Part shown: piece after piece, positions 57,115 to 64,000 of the stretch
How positions within the stretch are numbered: position 1 is the first letter of the stretch
How the letters are laid out: each line of letters begins with the position of its first letter
Origin: Streptomyces sp. A0642
GTDB taxonomy: Bacteria; Actinomycetota; Actinomycetes; Streptomycetales; Streptomycetaceae
Length of the DNA stretch: 64,000 bases
Assembly: GCF_004795105.1 (NCBI RefSeq)
Contig: NZ_SSBL01000007.1
Location: 62,001 to 126,000 of the forward strand
Direction of reading: 5' to 3'
The notes under the pieces: model-generated
The model's database searches: none
What the model saw: only the letters and a program-made list of their open reading frames with translations
Told to the model about the DNA's origin: nothing
Translations under genes and position numbers: made by a program

Positions 57115-57139
57115 TCCGGGGCGTTCGTGCCGGCCGACG

Positions 57140-58201
57140 TCACCGGGCGGCCGACTCGACGAGCTCGTCGATCGCGTACGGCAGCGACAGCAGGGTGCCC
57201 TGGGAGATGGCCGCGCCGACCGCCGGTCCCTCGCTGTCGAGCAGATACGACACCCGGCCCTCCTTGACCGCCTTCAGGTTGCCGAACAGTTCGGACTTCT
57301 TCAGGGCTTCCTGGTCGGCCTTGTCGTTGATGACGAAGATGCGGTCGACGTCCACGAGGTCCATCCGCTCGGGCGAGAGCACGGTGTAGAACTTGCCGCC
57401 CGCGATCTTGTCGATCTCCGTCGCGCCCTTGAAACCGATGCCCGTCACCAGGCGTCCGCGCACATCGGTGGTGGTGAACGGCGCGACGGACTTCTCGTAC
57501 CAGGACAGCGCGACACCGGTCTGCGTCGCGAACTCCGGGTGGGCCTCGGCGGCGGCGTCGAGCTTCTGCTGAATGCCCTTCACCATCGCCGCGCCCTCGC
57601 TCTCCTTGCCGAGCGCCTTGGCGATGTGGACCGCGTTGTCCTGCCACGGCGCGCTGAAGGGCTCCTTCTCGGCCTTGGTGCGGCCCACCGTGGGGGCGAT
57701 CTTCGAGAGCTTGTCGTACGCGGCCCGGTCGACCTCCGAGTAGACCGCGATGATCAGGTCGGGCCGAAGGGCGGCGATCTTCTCGTAGTTGGGGCCCGCG
57801 TCACCGTTCTTCATGATCACCTCGGGGCGCGCGTCACCCCACTTGTCCTTCACCCACGGCCACTGGGTGTTGATGTCGGGGACCTTGCCCACGGGGTTCG
57901 GGTACTGGTCGACCATGCCGACCGGCTTGATGCCGAACGCCAGGATGGTCTGGTCGTCCGTGTAGCCGACCGAGACGACCCGCTCGGGCGCCTTGGTGAT
58001 CTTCGTGGAGCCGAACGCGTGCTCCACGGTGACCGGGAAGGCGCCGGCCGCCGCGGCAGGAGCCCGGCCGCTCGCCTTGTCCGCGTCGTCCGGGCCGTCG
58101 GAACCGCAGCCCGCCAGGAGGCCGATGCCGAGGGTCGCGGCGGACACCGCAGCGGCCAGCCGCTGCCAGGGCCTGGTGGGCGTCGTTCTACGGGTGAGCA
58201 T
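57140..58201 (-). CDS. cchF: Ferric-siderophore binding lipoprotein
   Basis: A 353-residue solute-binding protein. The signal peptide ends in the lipobox LLAGC with Cys32, so it is tethered outside the membrane. RVVSVGYTDDQTILAFGIKPVGMVDQYP and LRPDLIIAVYSEV are typical of FepB/FecB-type (class III) proteins that feed FecCD permeases. It should bind ferri-coelichelin. ATG 58201 follows an iron-box region in the 114-bp gap after cchE, so it starts its own transcript with cchG. Confidence 0.94.
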   Translation of the reverse strand: MLTRRTTPTRPWQRLAAAVSAATLGIGLLAGCGSDGPDDADKASGRAPAAAAGAFPVTVEHAFGSTKITKAPERVVSVGYTDDQTILAFGIKPVGMVDQYPNPVGKVPDINTQWPWVKDKWGDARPEVIMKNGDAGPNYEKIAALRPDLIIAVYSEVDRAAYDKLSKIAPTVGRTKAEKEPFSAPWQDNAVHIAKALGKESEGAAMVKGIQQKLDAAAEAHPEFATQTGVALSWYEKSVAPFTTTDVRGRLVTGIGFKGATEIDKIAGGKFYTVLSPERMDLVDVDRIFVINDKADQEALKKSELFGNLKAVKEGRVSYLLDSEGPAVGAAISQGTLLSLPYAIDELVESAAR

Positions 58202-58276
58202 CCGGAATCCCTTGCTTTCGCGCTGTCCACTGAGCCCTTCGCAAGGGCAGGCAAACCTTACCCCGCTTAAGTGAGG

Positions 58277-58295
58277 GTAGCCTAGCCTAACTAGC
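58277..58295. promoter_or_regulatory. Iron box upstream of the binding-protein gene
   Basis: The plus strand reads GTAGCCTAGCCTAACTAGC, with a 16-bp core identical to that of the NRPS box. Against TTAGGTTAGGCTAACCTAA the minus strand matches about 12 of 19. It lies 76 nt before the cchF start and implies a separate promoter for cchF-cchG. Confidence 0.65.
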
Positions 58296-58315
58296 GTATT
58301 CCCGTTGCCGGAAAC

Positions 58316-59197
58316 CTAGTTGAGCGAGACGTGGGCACGGCCGATCGGCACGATGAGGGGCCGGTCGCCGACCGGATCGTCGATGACCAGGGCACGCAGC
58401 CCGAACGCCTCGTGCAGCAGCGCGGCGGTGATCACCTCGCGCGGGTGCCCCTGGGCCAGGACCGCCCCGTCCCGCATCACGATGAGGTGGTCGCTGTACC
58501 GGGTGGCGAGGTTGAGGTCGTGGAGCACCATGACGACGGTGCGTCCCGACTCGTGCAGGTCGTCGACCAGGTCGAGCACATCGATCGCGTGCGCCAGGTC
58601 CAGGTACGTGGTCGGCTCGTCCAGCAGCAGCAGATCGGTGCCCTGGGCGAGCGTCATCGATATCCAGACCCGTTGACGCTGCCCGCCGGACAGCGAGTCG
58701 ACGGTGCGGTCCGCCAGTTCGGACACCCCGGTCATGGCCAGCGCGGCCGCCACCACGTCGGCGTCGTCCGAGGACCACTGCCGCAGCCAGCTCTGGTGCG
58801 GATGCCGCCCCCTGGCGACCAGGTCGGCCACCGTCAGCCCCTCCGGGGCGACGGGCGCCTGGGGAAGGAGGCCGAGCTTCTTCGCCACGTCCCTGGTCCG
58901 GAGCGCGGCGATGTCCTCCCCGTCCAGGACGACCGCACCGCCGACCGGCTTCAGCAGGCGGGTCAGCGTGCGCAACAGGGTGGACTTCCCGCAGCCGTTG
59001 GGCCCGATGATCGTGGTGATCACGCCTGGCGGGATGGCGACGTCCAGCTGGTCGATGACGGTCCGGCCGCCGTATCCGACGGTGACGCCTCTGGCGGCCA
59101 GCCGGGCGGTGTCCTCGACCGCGGGCTCGCTCTCGGTGGTGGGGTGGTGCACGGCCACGGGGCCTCCTCTGTCCGGGTATTGCATCTCGTCCGTCAT
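58316..59197 (-). CDS. cchE: Ferric-siderophore ABC importer ATPase
   Basis: A 293-residue FepC-like ATPase. Walker A GPNGCGKST, Q-loop LLPQAPVAPEG, signature [12 protein letters not shown], Walker B LLLLDEPTTYLD and switch HDL are all intact. It starts at ATG 59197, immediately after the cchD stop with no gap. An N-terminal tail of about 30 residues precedes the domain. It powers the CchC-CchD permease that takes up ferri-coelichelin delivered by CchF. Confidence 0.95.
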   Translation of the reverse strand: MTDEMQYPDRGGPVAVHHPTTESEPAVEDTARLAARGVTVGYGGRTVIDQLDVAIPPGVITTIIGPNGCGKSTLLRTLTRLLKPVGGAVVLDGEDIAALRTRDVAKKLGLLPQAPVAPEGLTVADLVARGRHPHQSWLRQWSSDDADVVAAALAMTGVSELADRTVDSLSGGQRQRVWISMTLAQGTDLLLLDEPTTYLDLAHAIDVLDLVDDLHESGRTVVMVLHDLNLATRYSDHLIVMRDGAVLAQGHPREVITAALLHEAFGLRALVIDDPVGDRPLIVPIGRAHVSLN

Positions 59198-60265
59198 CTA
59201 TCGGAGGTTGGCCCGCACCAGCAGATACACCAGGAAGGGCCCGCCGACCGCGGCGGTGACCACCCCCACCGGGAGGGAGACCGGCAGCACCGAGCGCGCC
59301 ACCAGGTCGGAGCCGGTCAGCAGCAGCGCGCCGGTCAGGCCCGAGGCCACCATCGGTGGTGTCGGGCACCTCGCCAGACGCATCGCCACCTGCGGCGCCA
59401 CCAGCGCGACGAACGGGACCGGGCCGGCCGCGCTCACCGCTACCGCGGCCAGCAGCACCGCACACAGCAGGAGGACGGCCCGCACCCGGGTGTAGCGGAC
59501 GCCGAGGCCCGCGGCGACCTCGTCACCGAGGTGCATCGGCTTGAACTGGAACGCGACGCAGGCCACCAGGGCCATCAGGGCGAGCGAACACCACAACGCC
59601 ACCCGGACCTCGTCCCACGACCGGTTGTCCAGCGAGCCGACCAGCCATGCCTGGGCCCGGGCCACGTCCCTGACGTCCGCCGAGACCAGCAGCCACGTCG
59701 TGACCGCCTCCGTCACGGCGCTCACCGCGATCCCGATGAGGACGAGCCGGAAGCCGTCGATGCCCCGCCGCCACGCCAGGAAGTACACCAGCAGCCCTGC
59801 TCCGAGGCCACCGGCGAGGGCCGCCGCCGAGAGGCCGACCGCGCCGACGACGGCCGCGGCGGTCCCGCCCGACACCGTCACCAGGAACACCGCGACCATG
59901 CTCGCGCCCCCGGTGATCCCGAGGACGTCCGGACTGGCCAGCGGGTTGCGTGCGACGGACTGGGTGATCGCCCCGGACACCCCGAGCGCGATCCCGACGA
60001 CGACGCCGGCCAGCGCCCTCGGCATCCGCAGGTCCATGATCACGAACTGGTCCACCTGCTCCCCCCGGCCGAGGATCGTGGCGATCACCCGGGAGAGACC
60101 GATGGGGAAGTCCCCGACGCCGATGGAGAGGCAGAACACCAGGAACGCGGCGGCCGCGAGCACCAGAGTGACCAGCACGAGCCAGGGCCGCCATACGAAC
60201 GACACCTGGCCGAGGCGCACGCCCGGCACCGGCGCCGGTGAAGTCCTCATCCCGTTCACCTTCAC
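59198..60265 (-). CDS. cchD: FecCD-type siderophore permease
   Basis: A 355-residue permease from GTG 60265, chosen because AGGAG precedes it and it overlaps the cchC stop as GTGA. About nine to ten transmembrane helices are visible. RMPRALAGVVVGIALGVSGAITQSVARNPLASPDVLGITGGAS is the family fingerprint, and GPVPFVALVAPQVAMRLARC the conserved coupling loop for the ATPase. It forms the inner-membrane channel with CchC. Confidence 0.95.
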   Translation of the reverse strand: MKVNGMRTSPAPVPGVRLGQVSFVWRPWLVLVTLVLAAAAFLVFCLSIGVGDFPIGLSRVIATILGRGEQVDQFVIMDLRMPRALAGVVVGIALGVSGAITQSVARNPLASPDVLGITGGASMVAVFLVTVSGGTAAAVVGAVGLSAAALAGGLGAGLLVYFLAWRRGIDGFRLVLIGIAVSAVTEAVTTWLLVSADVRDVARAQAWLVGSLDNRSWDEVRVALWCSLALMALVACVAFQFKPMHLGDEVAAGLGVRYTRVRAVLLLCAVLLAAVAVSAAGPVPFVALVAPQVAMRLARCPTPPMVASGLTGALLLTGSDLVARSVLPVSLPVGVVTAAVGGPFLVYLLVRANLR

Positions 60266-61335
60266 GCGCTCCTGAACCTTCCGCGCCACACCAGAGCCGC
60301 GAAGAACGGGGCGCCGAGGAGGGCGACGACGACACCCGCGTCCAACTCGCCCGGCCGCACCACCAGTCGGCCCACGATGTCGCAGACCAGGAGGACGAGG
60401 GCGCCGAGCAGACCGGCGTACGGAACCAGCCAGCGGTAGTCCGGGCCGGTCAGGGAGCGGGCCACGTGCGCGACCATGAGACCGAGGAACGCGATGGGGC
60501 CGCACGCCGCCGTCGCCGCGCCCGCCAGCAGCGTGATGGCGAGGATGCCGGCCGTCCGGCTCAGCGCGATGTTCACGCCCAGCCCCCGCGCCACGTCGTC
60601 CCCCAGGTTCAGCAGGTTGAGGGAGGGCAGCAGGGTGAGCGCCAGTACCAGCCCGACGGCGACGAATCCGGTCACCGGCCCGATGACCTCGAATCCGACG
60701 CCCGCCACGGAGCCCGCGTTCCAGAACCGCAGCGCGTTCAGCGACTTCTGGTCCGACAGCGCGACCGCGGTCGTCATGGCCGCGAGGAACACGGTGGTCC
60801 CCTGACCGGCCAGCGCGAGCGTCAGCGGATTGCCGGCGCCCCTGCCGATACTCGCCAGCCCGAACACGACGACACCGGCGACCGCCGCTCCAAGGAAGGC
60901 GAACCAGACGTACTGGAACGGATCGCCGAACCCGAACACGGCGATCACCGACACCACGGCGAAGGAGGCGCCCGCGTTCACCCCCAGTAGGCCGGTGTCC
61001 GCGATCGGGTTGCGCGTGTAGCCCTGGATCAGCGAGCCGCCGACGCCCAGGGCGACGCCCGCCACGACGGCGAGCACTGTCCGGGGAACCCGCACGGTCT
61101 GCACGATGAGCCGGATCTCGGTGAGCCGCTGGTCGGATTCCGGCGCCGCGAACAGCCCGTGCCACACCTCGGCGGGGCTCAGCGCCCGCGCCCCCACGGC
61201 CAGGGACGCCGCCGCCGCGACGACGAGGACGGCCAGCAGCGCCCCGAGTCCCGCAACCCGCCGTCGGCGGGCCGTGGTTGCGCCCCGGGCGGCGGGGCGT
61301 TCCACTGCAGTCGTGCTCATGTCGGCGTTCGTCAT
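60262..61335 (-). CDS. cchC: FecCD-type siderophore permease
   Basis: A 357-residue permease from ATG 61335; ATG 61320 is a possible shorter start. VRVPRTVLAVVAGVALGVGGSLIQGYTRNPIADTGLLGVNAGASFAV is the FecCD fingerprint, and GPIAFLGLMVAHVARSLTGPDYR the ATPase coupling loop. About ten membrane helices are visible. It precedes cchD in one operon with cchB, and the two form the heterodimeric import channel. Confidence 0.95.
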   Translation of the reverse strand: MTNADMSTTAVERPAARGATTARRRRVAGLGALLAVLVVAAAASLAVGARALSPAEVWHGLFAAPESDQRLTEIRLIVQTVRVPRTVLAVVAGVALGVGGSLIQGYTRNPIADTGLLGVNAGASFAVVSVIAVFGFGDPFQYVWFAFLGAAVAGVVVFGLASIGRGAGNPLTLALAGQGTTVFLAAMTTAVALSDQKSLNALRFWNAGSVAGVGFEVIGPVTGFVAVGLVLALTLLPSLNLLNLGDDVARGLGVNIALSRTAGILAITLLAGAATAACGPIAFLGLMVAHVARSLTGPDYRWLVPYAGLLGALVLLVCDIVGRLVVRPGELDAGVVVALLGAPFFAALVWRGRFRSA

Positions 61336-61381
61336 CCCTTTGATCCACTCGCAAGCGCGGCCGTCCGGTCCGGGGCAGCCC

Positions 61382-62716
61382 TTAGCGGGACGCGCCGGCC
61401 GTTCCGCCGACGGCGGGTTCCGCACCCCGGGCCAGCAGCGAGTCCAGGATCTCTCCGACCCGGATCGCGGTGTTGGAGAGCAGCGCCGAGGTGATGCCGT
61501 GCGTGTGCTCCGTACCCCCCTGGAGGTAGATGCCGCAGCGCAGGGCGGAGTCCGTCGCGATGCGGTAGTCGCGCTCGACGCGGACCCTTCCCTGCTCGTC
61601 CCGCAGGCAGCGGTCCGCGACATCGCCCAGGAGACCGAGCGGGTCGGCGGGGCTGTATCCGGTGGCGAGCACCACCACGTCGGCGTCCAGGAGGGTTTCC
61701 TCACCCGTGACGAGGGAGCGCACGGTGGCGCGGACGTGGTCCGGCGTCTCCTTGACCTCTTCGAGGCGCGACACGTTGAGGAAGCGCAGCCGCTCGGCGC
61801 CGAGCACCTTCTCCTGGTACATCTGCCGGTAGAGGTCGTCGATCAGGTCGATGTCCACCACGGAGTAGTTGGTGTTGCCGTGGTAGTCCATCAGTCTGCG
61901 CTTGACCCCCTCGGGCGCGGCGAAGTACTCGTCGACCGCACCGGGGTCGAAGATCTTGTTGGCGAAGCTGCTGTCGTCGGCGGGGCTGTACCCGTAGCGG
62001 GAGAAGACCGCGCAGACCTCGGCCCCGGGGAAGCGGCGGTGCAGATAGGCGACGTTCTCCGCAGCGCTCTGCCCGGCCCCCACGACCACGAACCGCGAGG
62101 GTGAGGCGCCCTCCAACGCGTCGACTTTCGCGAGCAGTTCCGAGTTGTGCCAGACACGCTCGCCGCGCTCCACACCCTCCGGCATGAGCGGGCGCAGCCC
62201 CGTGCCGATGACGAGGTTGCGCGCGCGGTGCACGGTGAGTCCCTGGCCCGAACGGACCGTCACATCCAGGTATTCCACGTCGCCGTCATGGACGACGGCC
62301 GTGACGCCGACGACCTCGTGGTCGTAGGAGACCAGGCTGCCGACCTGTTCCGCGGCCCACTCGAAGTAGTCGTGGAACTCCACCCGCAGGGGGAAGAGGT
62401 TCTTGTGGTTGATGAAGTCGATCAGCCGGCCCTTGCTCTGCAGGTAGCAGAGGAAGCTGAACTCGCTGGACGGGTTCCGGAGCGTCACCAGGTCCTTGAG
62501 GAAGGAGACCTGCATGGTCGCGTCGTCGATGAGCATGCCGCGGTGCCAGCCGAAGCGCGGCTGCTGCTCGAAGAAGCGGGCGCTGACCGCCTCCCGGTTC
62601 CCGCCGCGTGCGTTGTGCTCGCTGATCGCGATCGCCATGGCCACGTTGGACGGCCCGAAGCCGATGCCAATGAGGTCGTGGACCGGTGGTGCGTCGCCAG
62701 GACGAACCTGTGACAT
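61382..62716 (-). CDS. cchB: L-ornithine N5-monooxygenase
   Basis: A 444-residue flavin-dependent hydroxylase of the PvdA/SidA family that makes N5-hydroxyornithine from ornithine, NADPH and oxygen. DLIGIGFGPSNVAMAIA is the FAD motif, FEQQPRFGWHRGMLIDDATMQVSFLKDLVTLRNPSSEFSF the ornithine-hydroxylase fingerprint, VVGAGQSAAENVAYL the NADPH motif, and VVLATGYSPADP the C-terminal ATGY signature. First gene of the minus-strand unit, behind an iron box. Its product is needed by both NRPS modules 1 and 3. Confidence 0.96.
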   Translation of the reverse strand: MSQVRPGDAPPVHDLIGIGFGPSNVAMAIAISEHNARGGNREAVSARFFEQQPRFGWHRGMLIDDATMQVSFLKDLVTLRNPSSEFSFLCYLQSKGRLIDFINHKNLFPLRVEFHDYFEWAAEQVGSLVSYDHEVVGVTAVVHDGDVEYLDVTVRSGQGLTVHRARNLVIGTGLRPLMPEGVERGERVWHNSELLAKVDALEGASPSRFVVVGAGQSAAENVAYLHRRFPGAEVCAVFSRYGYSPADDSSFANKIFDPGAVDEYFAAPEGVKRRLMDYHGNTNYSVVDIDLIDDLYRQMYQEKVLGAERLRFLNVSRLEEVKETPDHVRATVRSLVTGEETLLDADVVVLATGYSPADPLGLLGDVADRCLRDEQGRVRVERDYRIATDSALRCGIYLQGGTEHTHGITSALLSNTAIRVGEILDSLLARGAEPAVGGTAGASR

Positions 62717-62801
62717 GTCACTCCCATCGTGCGGGGACGCCGCCTGTCAGAGGTGGGGAAAGCGCAAGAGACGGGCACGCCGAGGGAGCGACCCGGGAAA
62801 C

Positions 62802-62820
62802 TTAGGTGAGCCTAAGCTAA
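62802..62820. promoter_or_regulatory. Iron box upstream of cchB
   Basis: TTAGGTGAGCCTAAGCTAA matches 16 of 19 positions of TTAGGTTAGGCTAACCTAA. It lies 86 nt before the cchB start, in the 246-bp divergent gap. DmdR/IdeR binding is inferred. Confidence 0.8.
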
Positions 62821-62905
62821 TCCAGGAACCGTGTCGATAGACCGGAACCGGCCAAACGTGACGCCGGAAGCCTCAACCCAGCCACACCGAGGGCCCGTTG
62901 TCAGA

Positions 62906-62924
62906 TTAGGTTAGCCTTGCTTTA
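62906..62924. promoter_or_regulatory. Iron box upstream of cchA
   Basis: TTAGGTTAGCCTTGCTTTA keeps the left half-site fully but has a degenerate right half (14 of 19 matches). It lies 38 nt before the cchA start. Two separate boxes in one divergent gap suggest independent promoters for cchA and the cchB operon. Confidence 0.65.
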
Positions 62925-62962
62925 CTGACTGGCGCTCCATTCCCACGCTGAGGAGGAACCCC

Positions 62963-63910
62963 ATGCGGGTCGTCATGTTCGGTTACCAGACCTGGGGGCA
63001 CCGCACCCTGCAAGCCCTCCTGGACTCCGAGCACGACGTGGTGCTGGTCGTGACCCATCCGCGGAGCGAGCACGCGTACGAGAAGATCTGGAGCGACTCC
63101 GTCGCCGACCTCGCCGAGGAGCACGGCGTTCCCGTGATGATCCGCAACCGCCCCGACGACGAGGAGTTGTTCGAGCGTCTCGAGGAGGCCGACGCGGACA
63201 TCATCGTGGCGAACAACTGGCGGACCTGGATCCCCCCGCGCATCTTCGGCCTCCCCCGCCACGGCACGCTGAACATCCACGACTCGCTGCTGCCGAAGTA
63301 CGCCGGCTTCTCGCCGCTGATCTGGGCCCTGATCAACGGCGAGCGCGAAGTGGGCGTCACCGCGCACCTGATGAACGACGAACTCGACGCGGGCGACATC
63401 GTCCGGCAGGAGGCGGTCCCGGTCGGGCCCGCGGACACCGCCACGGACCTCTTCCACAAGACCGTCGACCTCATCGCCCCGGTCACCACCGCCGCACTCG
63501 CCCTCATCGCCGCGGGCCGGACGGAGTTCACGAAGCAGGACCGCTCCCGGGCGAGCTTCTTCCACAAGCGTTCGGCCGAGGACATCCGGATCGACTGGAC
63601 CTGGCCGGCGCAGGACCTCGAACGCCTGGTGCGCGCCCAGTCGGATCCGTACCCCAGCGCCTTCGCCTTCCACCGGGGCAAGCGCCTGGAGGTCCTGGCC
63701 GCCGTGGTGTCGCAGGGCCGCTACGGCGGAACGCCCGGCCGGATCTTCTACCGAGAGGGCGAGGGTGTGGTGATCGTCGCCGGTGCGGACGCCCGTACCG
63801 GCCGCAACCACGGCCTGGCGCTGACGCGCGTGCGCACCGAGGACGGCCGGGAGATGCCCGCGACGGAGTACTTCACCACCATGGGCGGCTACCTGACCAG
63901 CCGCCCCTGA
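62963..63910 (+). CDS. cchA: N5-hydroxyornithine formyltransferase
   Basis: A 315-residue homologue of methionyl-tRNA formyltransferase, from ATG 62963 behind GAGGAGG. The catalytic set of the family is present at Asn104, His106 (LNIHDSLLP) and Asp142 (DELDAGDI), with the same spacing as in E. coli Fmt. It should move the formyl group from 10-formyltetrahydrofolate to N5-hydroxyornithine, giving the building block for module 1. The C-terminal half is the oligonucleotide-binding-like extension of the family. Divergent from cchB, with its own iron box. The last 90 bases of the window hold nothing recognisable. Confidence 0.95.
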   Translation: MRVVMFGYQTWGHRTLQALLDSEHDVVLVVTHPRSEHAYEKIWSDSVADLAEEHGVPVMIRNRPDDEELFERLEEADADIIVANNWRTWIPPRIFGLPRHGTLNIHDSLLPKYAGFSPLIWALINGEREVGVTAHLMNDELDAGDIVRQEAVPVGPADTATDLFHKTVDLIAPVTTAALALIAAGRTEFTKQDRSRASFFHKRSAEDIRIDWTWPAQDLERLVRAQSDPYPSAFAFHRGKRLEVLAAVVSQGRYGGTPGRIFYREGEGVVIVAGADARTGRNHGLALTRVRTEDGREMPATEYFTTMGGYLTSRP

Positions 63911-64000
63911 CGCATCGTCGCCGCGCAACCAGGACGCAGCCGCGGAACCCCGGGCGGTCGAGGGGGGTCCGCGACCGTGCCGGCTCCGCCGTGCCAGGCG

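Larger units (their letters stand above)
41032..63910. other. Coelichelin-type siderophore gene cluster (cchA-cchK)
   Basis: Eleven genes reproduce the S. coelicolor cch set: formyltransferase, ornithine monooxygenase, two permeases, ATPase, binding protein, two exporters, trimodular NRPS, esterase and MbtH protein. Five iron-box-like sites precede the units cchK/cchJ, cchH-I, cchF-G, cchB-C-D-E and cchA. The NRPS pocket residues match the known coelichelin substrates. Confidence 0.93.

Noticed and set aside
1..64000. tRNA, rRNA, CRISPR array, transposase or attachment site
   Set aside because: No cloverleaf with a CCA-type end, no spaced repeats, no transposase or integrase motif and no terminal inverted repeats were seen.

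Overview
The window is high-GC, densely packed actinobacterial DNA with GTG starts, 4-nt ATGA/GTGA gene couplings and many families typical of Streptomyces (MbtH protein, SAV2177-type methyltransferase, DUF6381, AldO-type alditol oxidase, iron boxes). I annotate 49 protein genes. I see no rRNA, tRNA, CRISPR array or insertion sequence.

Region by region. (1) 1-8713 is housekeeping and accessory: a TetR regulator with two upstream palindromes and an AidB-like acyl-CoA dehydrogenase; a DUF6629 membrane protein; a secreted PL3 pectate lyase with a ricin-type carbohydrate-binding domain; a DUF1876 protein; a SpoIIE-type phosphatase next to a MASE1 membrane sensor; and a covalent-FAD alditol oxidase. 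(2) 9090-27763 is an exopolysaccharide locus. It encodes an initiating phosphoglycosyl transferase (with the only in-frame TTA codon I found in the window), GDP-fucose synthesis (gmd, fcl), three glycosyltransferases, a Wzy-like polymerase, a Wzx-like flippase, a Wzz/BY-kinase-like protein with a ruined P-loop, and a cytidylyltransferase with a CDP-alcohol phosphotransferase. Inside it, gmd heads a five-gene operon joined by four ATGA overlaps. That operon includes two large secreted propeller-FN3-LamG paralogues and a lipoprotein. This is the most novel-looking unit in the window.

(3) 27960-40952 is mixed: RNase HI with a Cys-rich tail, DUF6381, an SDR, a HAD protein, a phenolic-lipid type III PKS operon (srsABC-like) divergent from a UbiA prenyltransferase, two methyltransferases, a DoxX-like protein, an OhrR/Ohr pair with an obvious operator, a membrane Ser/Thr kinase and an IclR regulator. 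(4) 41032-63910 is a complete coelichelin siderophore cluster with the cchA-cchK gene content. The trimodular NRPS has A-domain pocket residues reading DINYWGGIGK, DFWNVGMVHK and DMENLGLINK. These match formyl-hydroxyornithine, threonine and hydroxyornithine, so the expected product is coelichelin.

How the genes work together. In the siderophore cluster CchB hydroxylates ornithine, CchA formylates it, CchH with the MbtH protein assembles the peptide, CchG/CchI probably export it as a heterodimer, CchF/C/D/E import the ferric complex, and the CchJ esterase may help release iron. Five iron-box-like sites precede the transcription units, implying DmdR/IdeR control. In the polysaccharide locus, precursor synthesis, chain initiation, elongation, flipping and polymerisation are all present. 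The co-translated secreted proteins suggest a matrix protein partner for the glycan.
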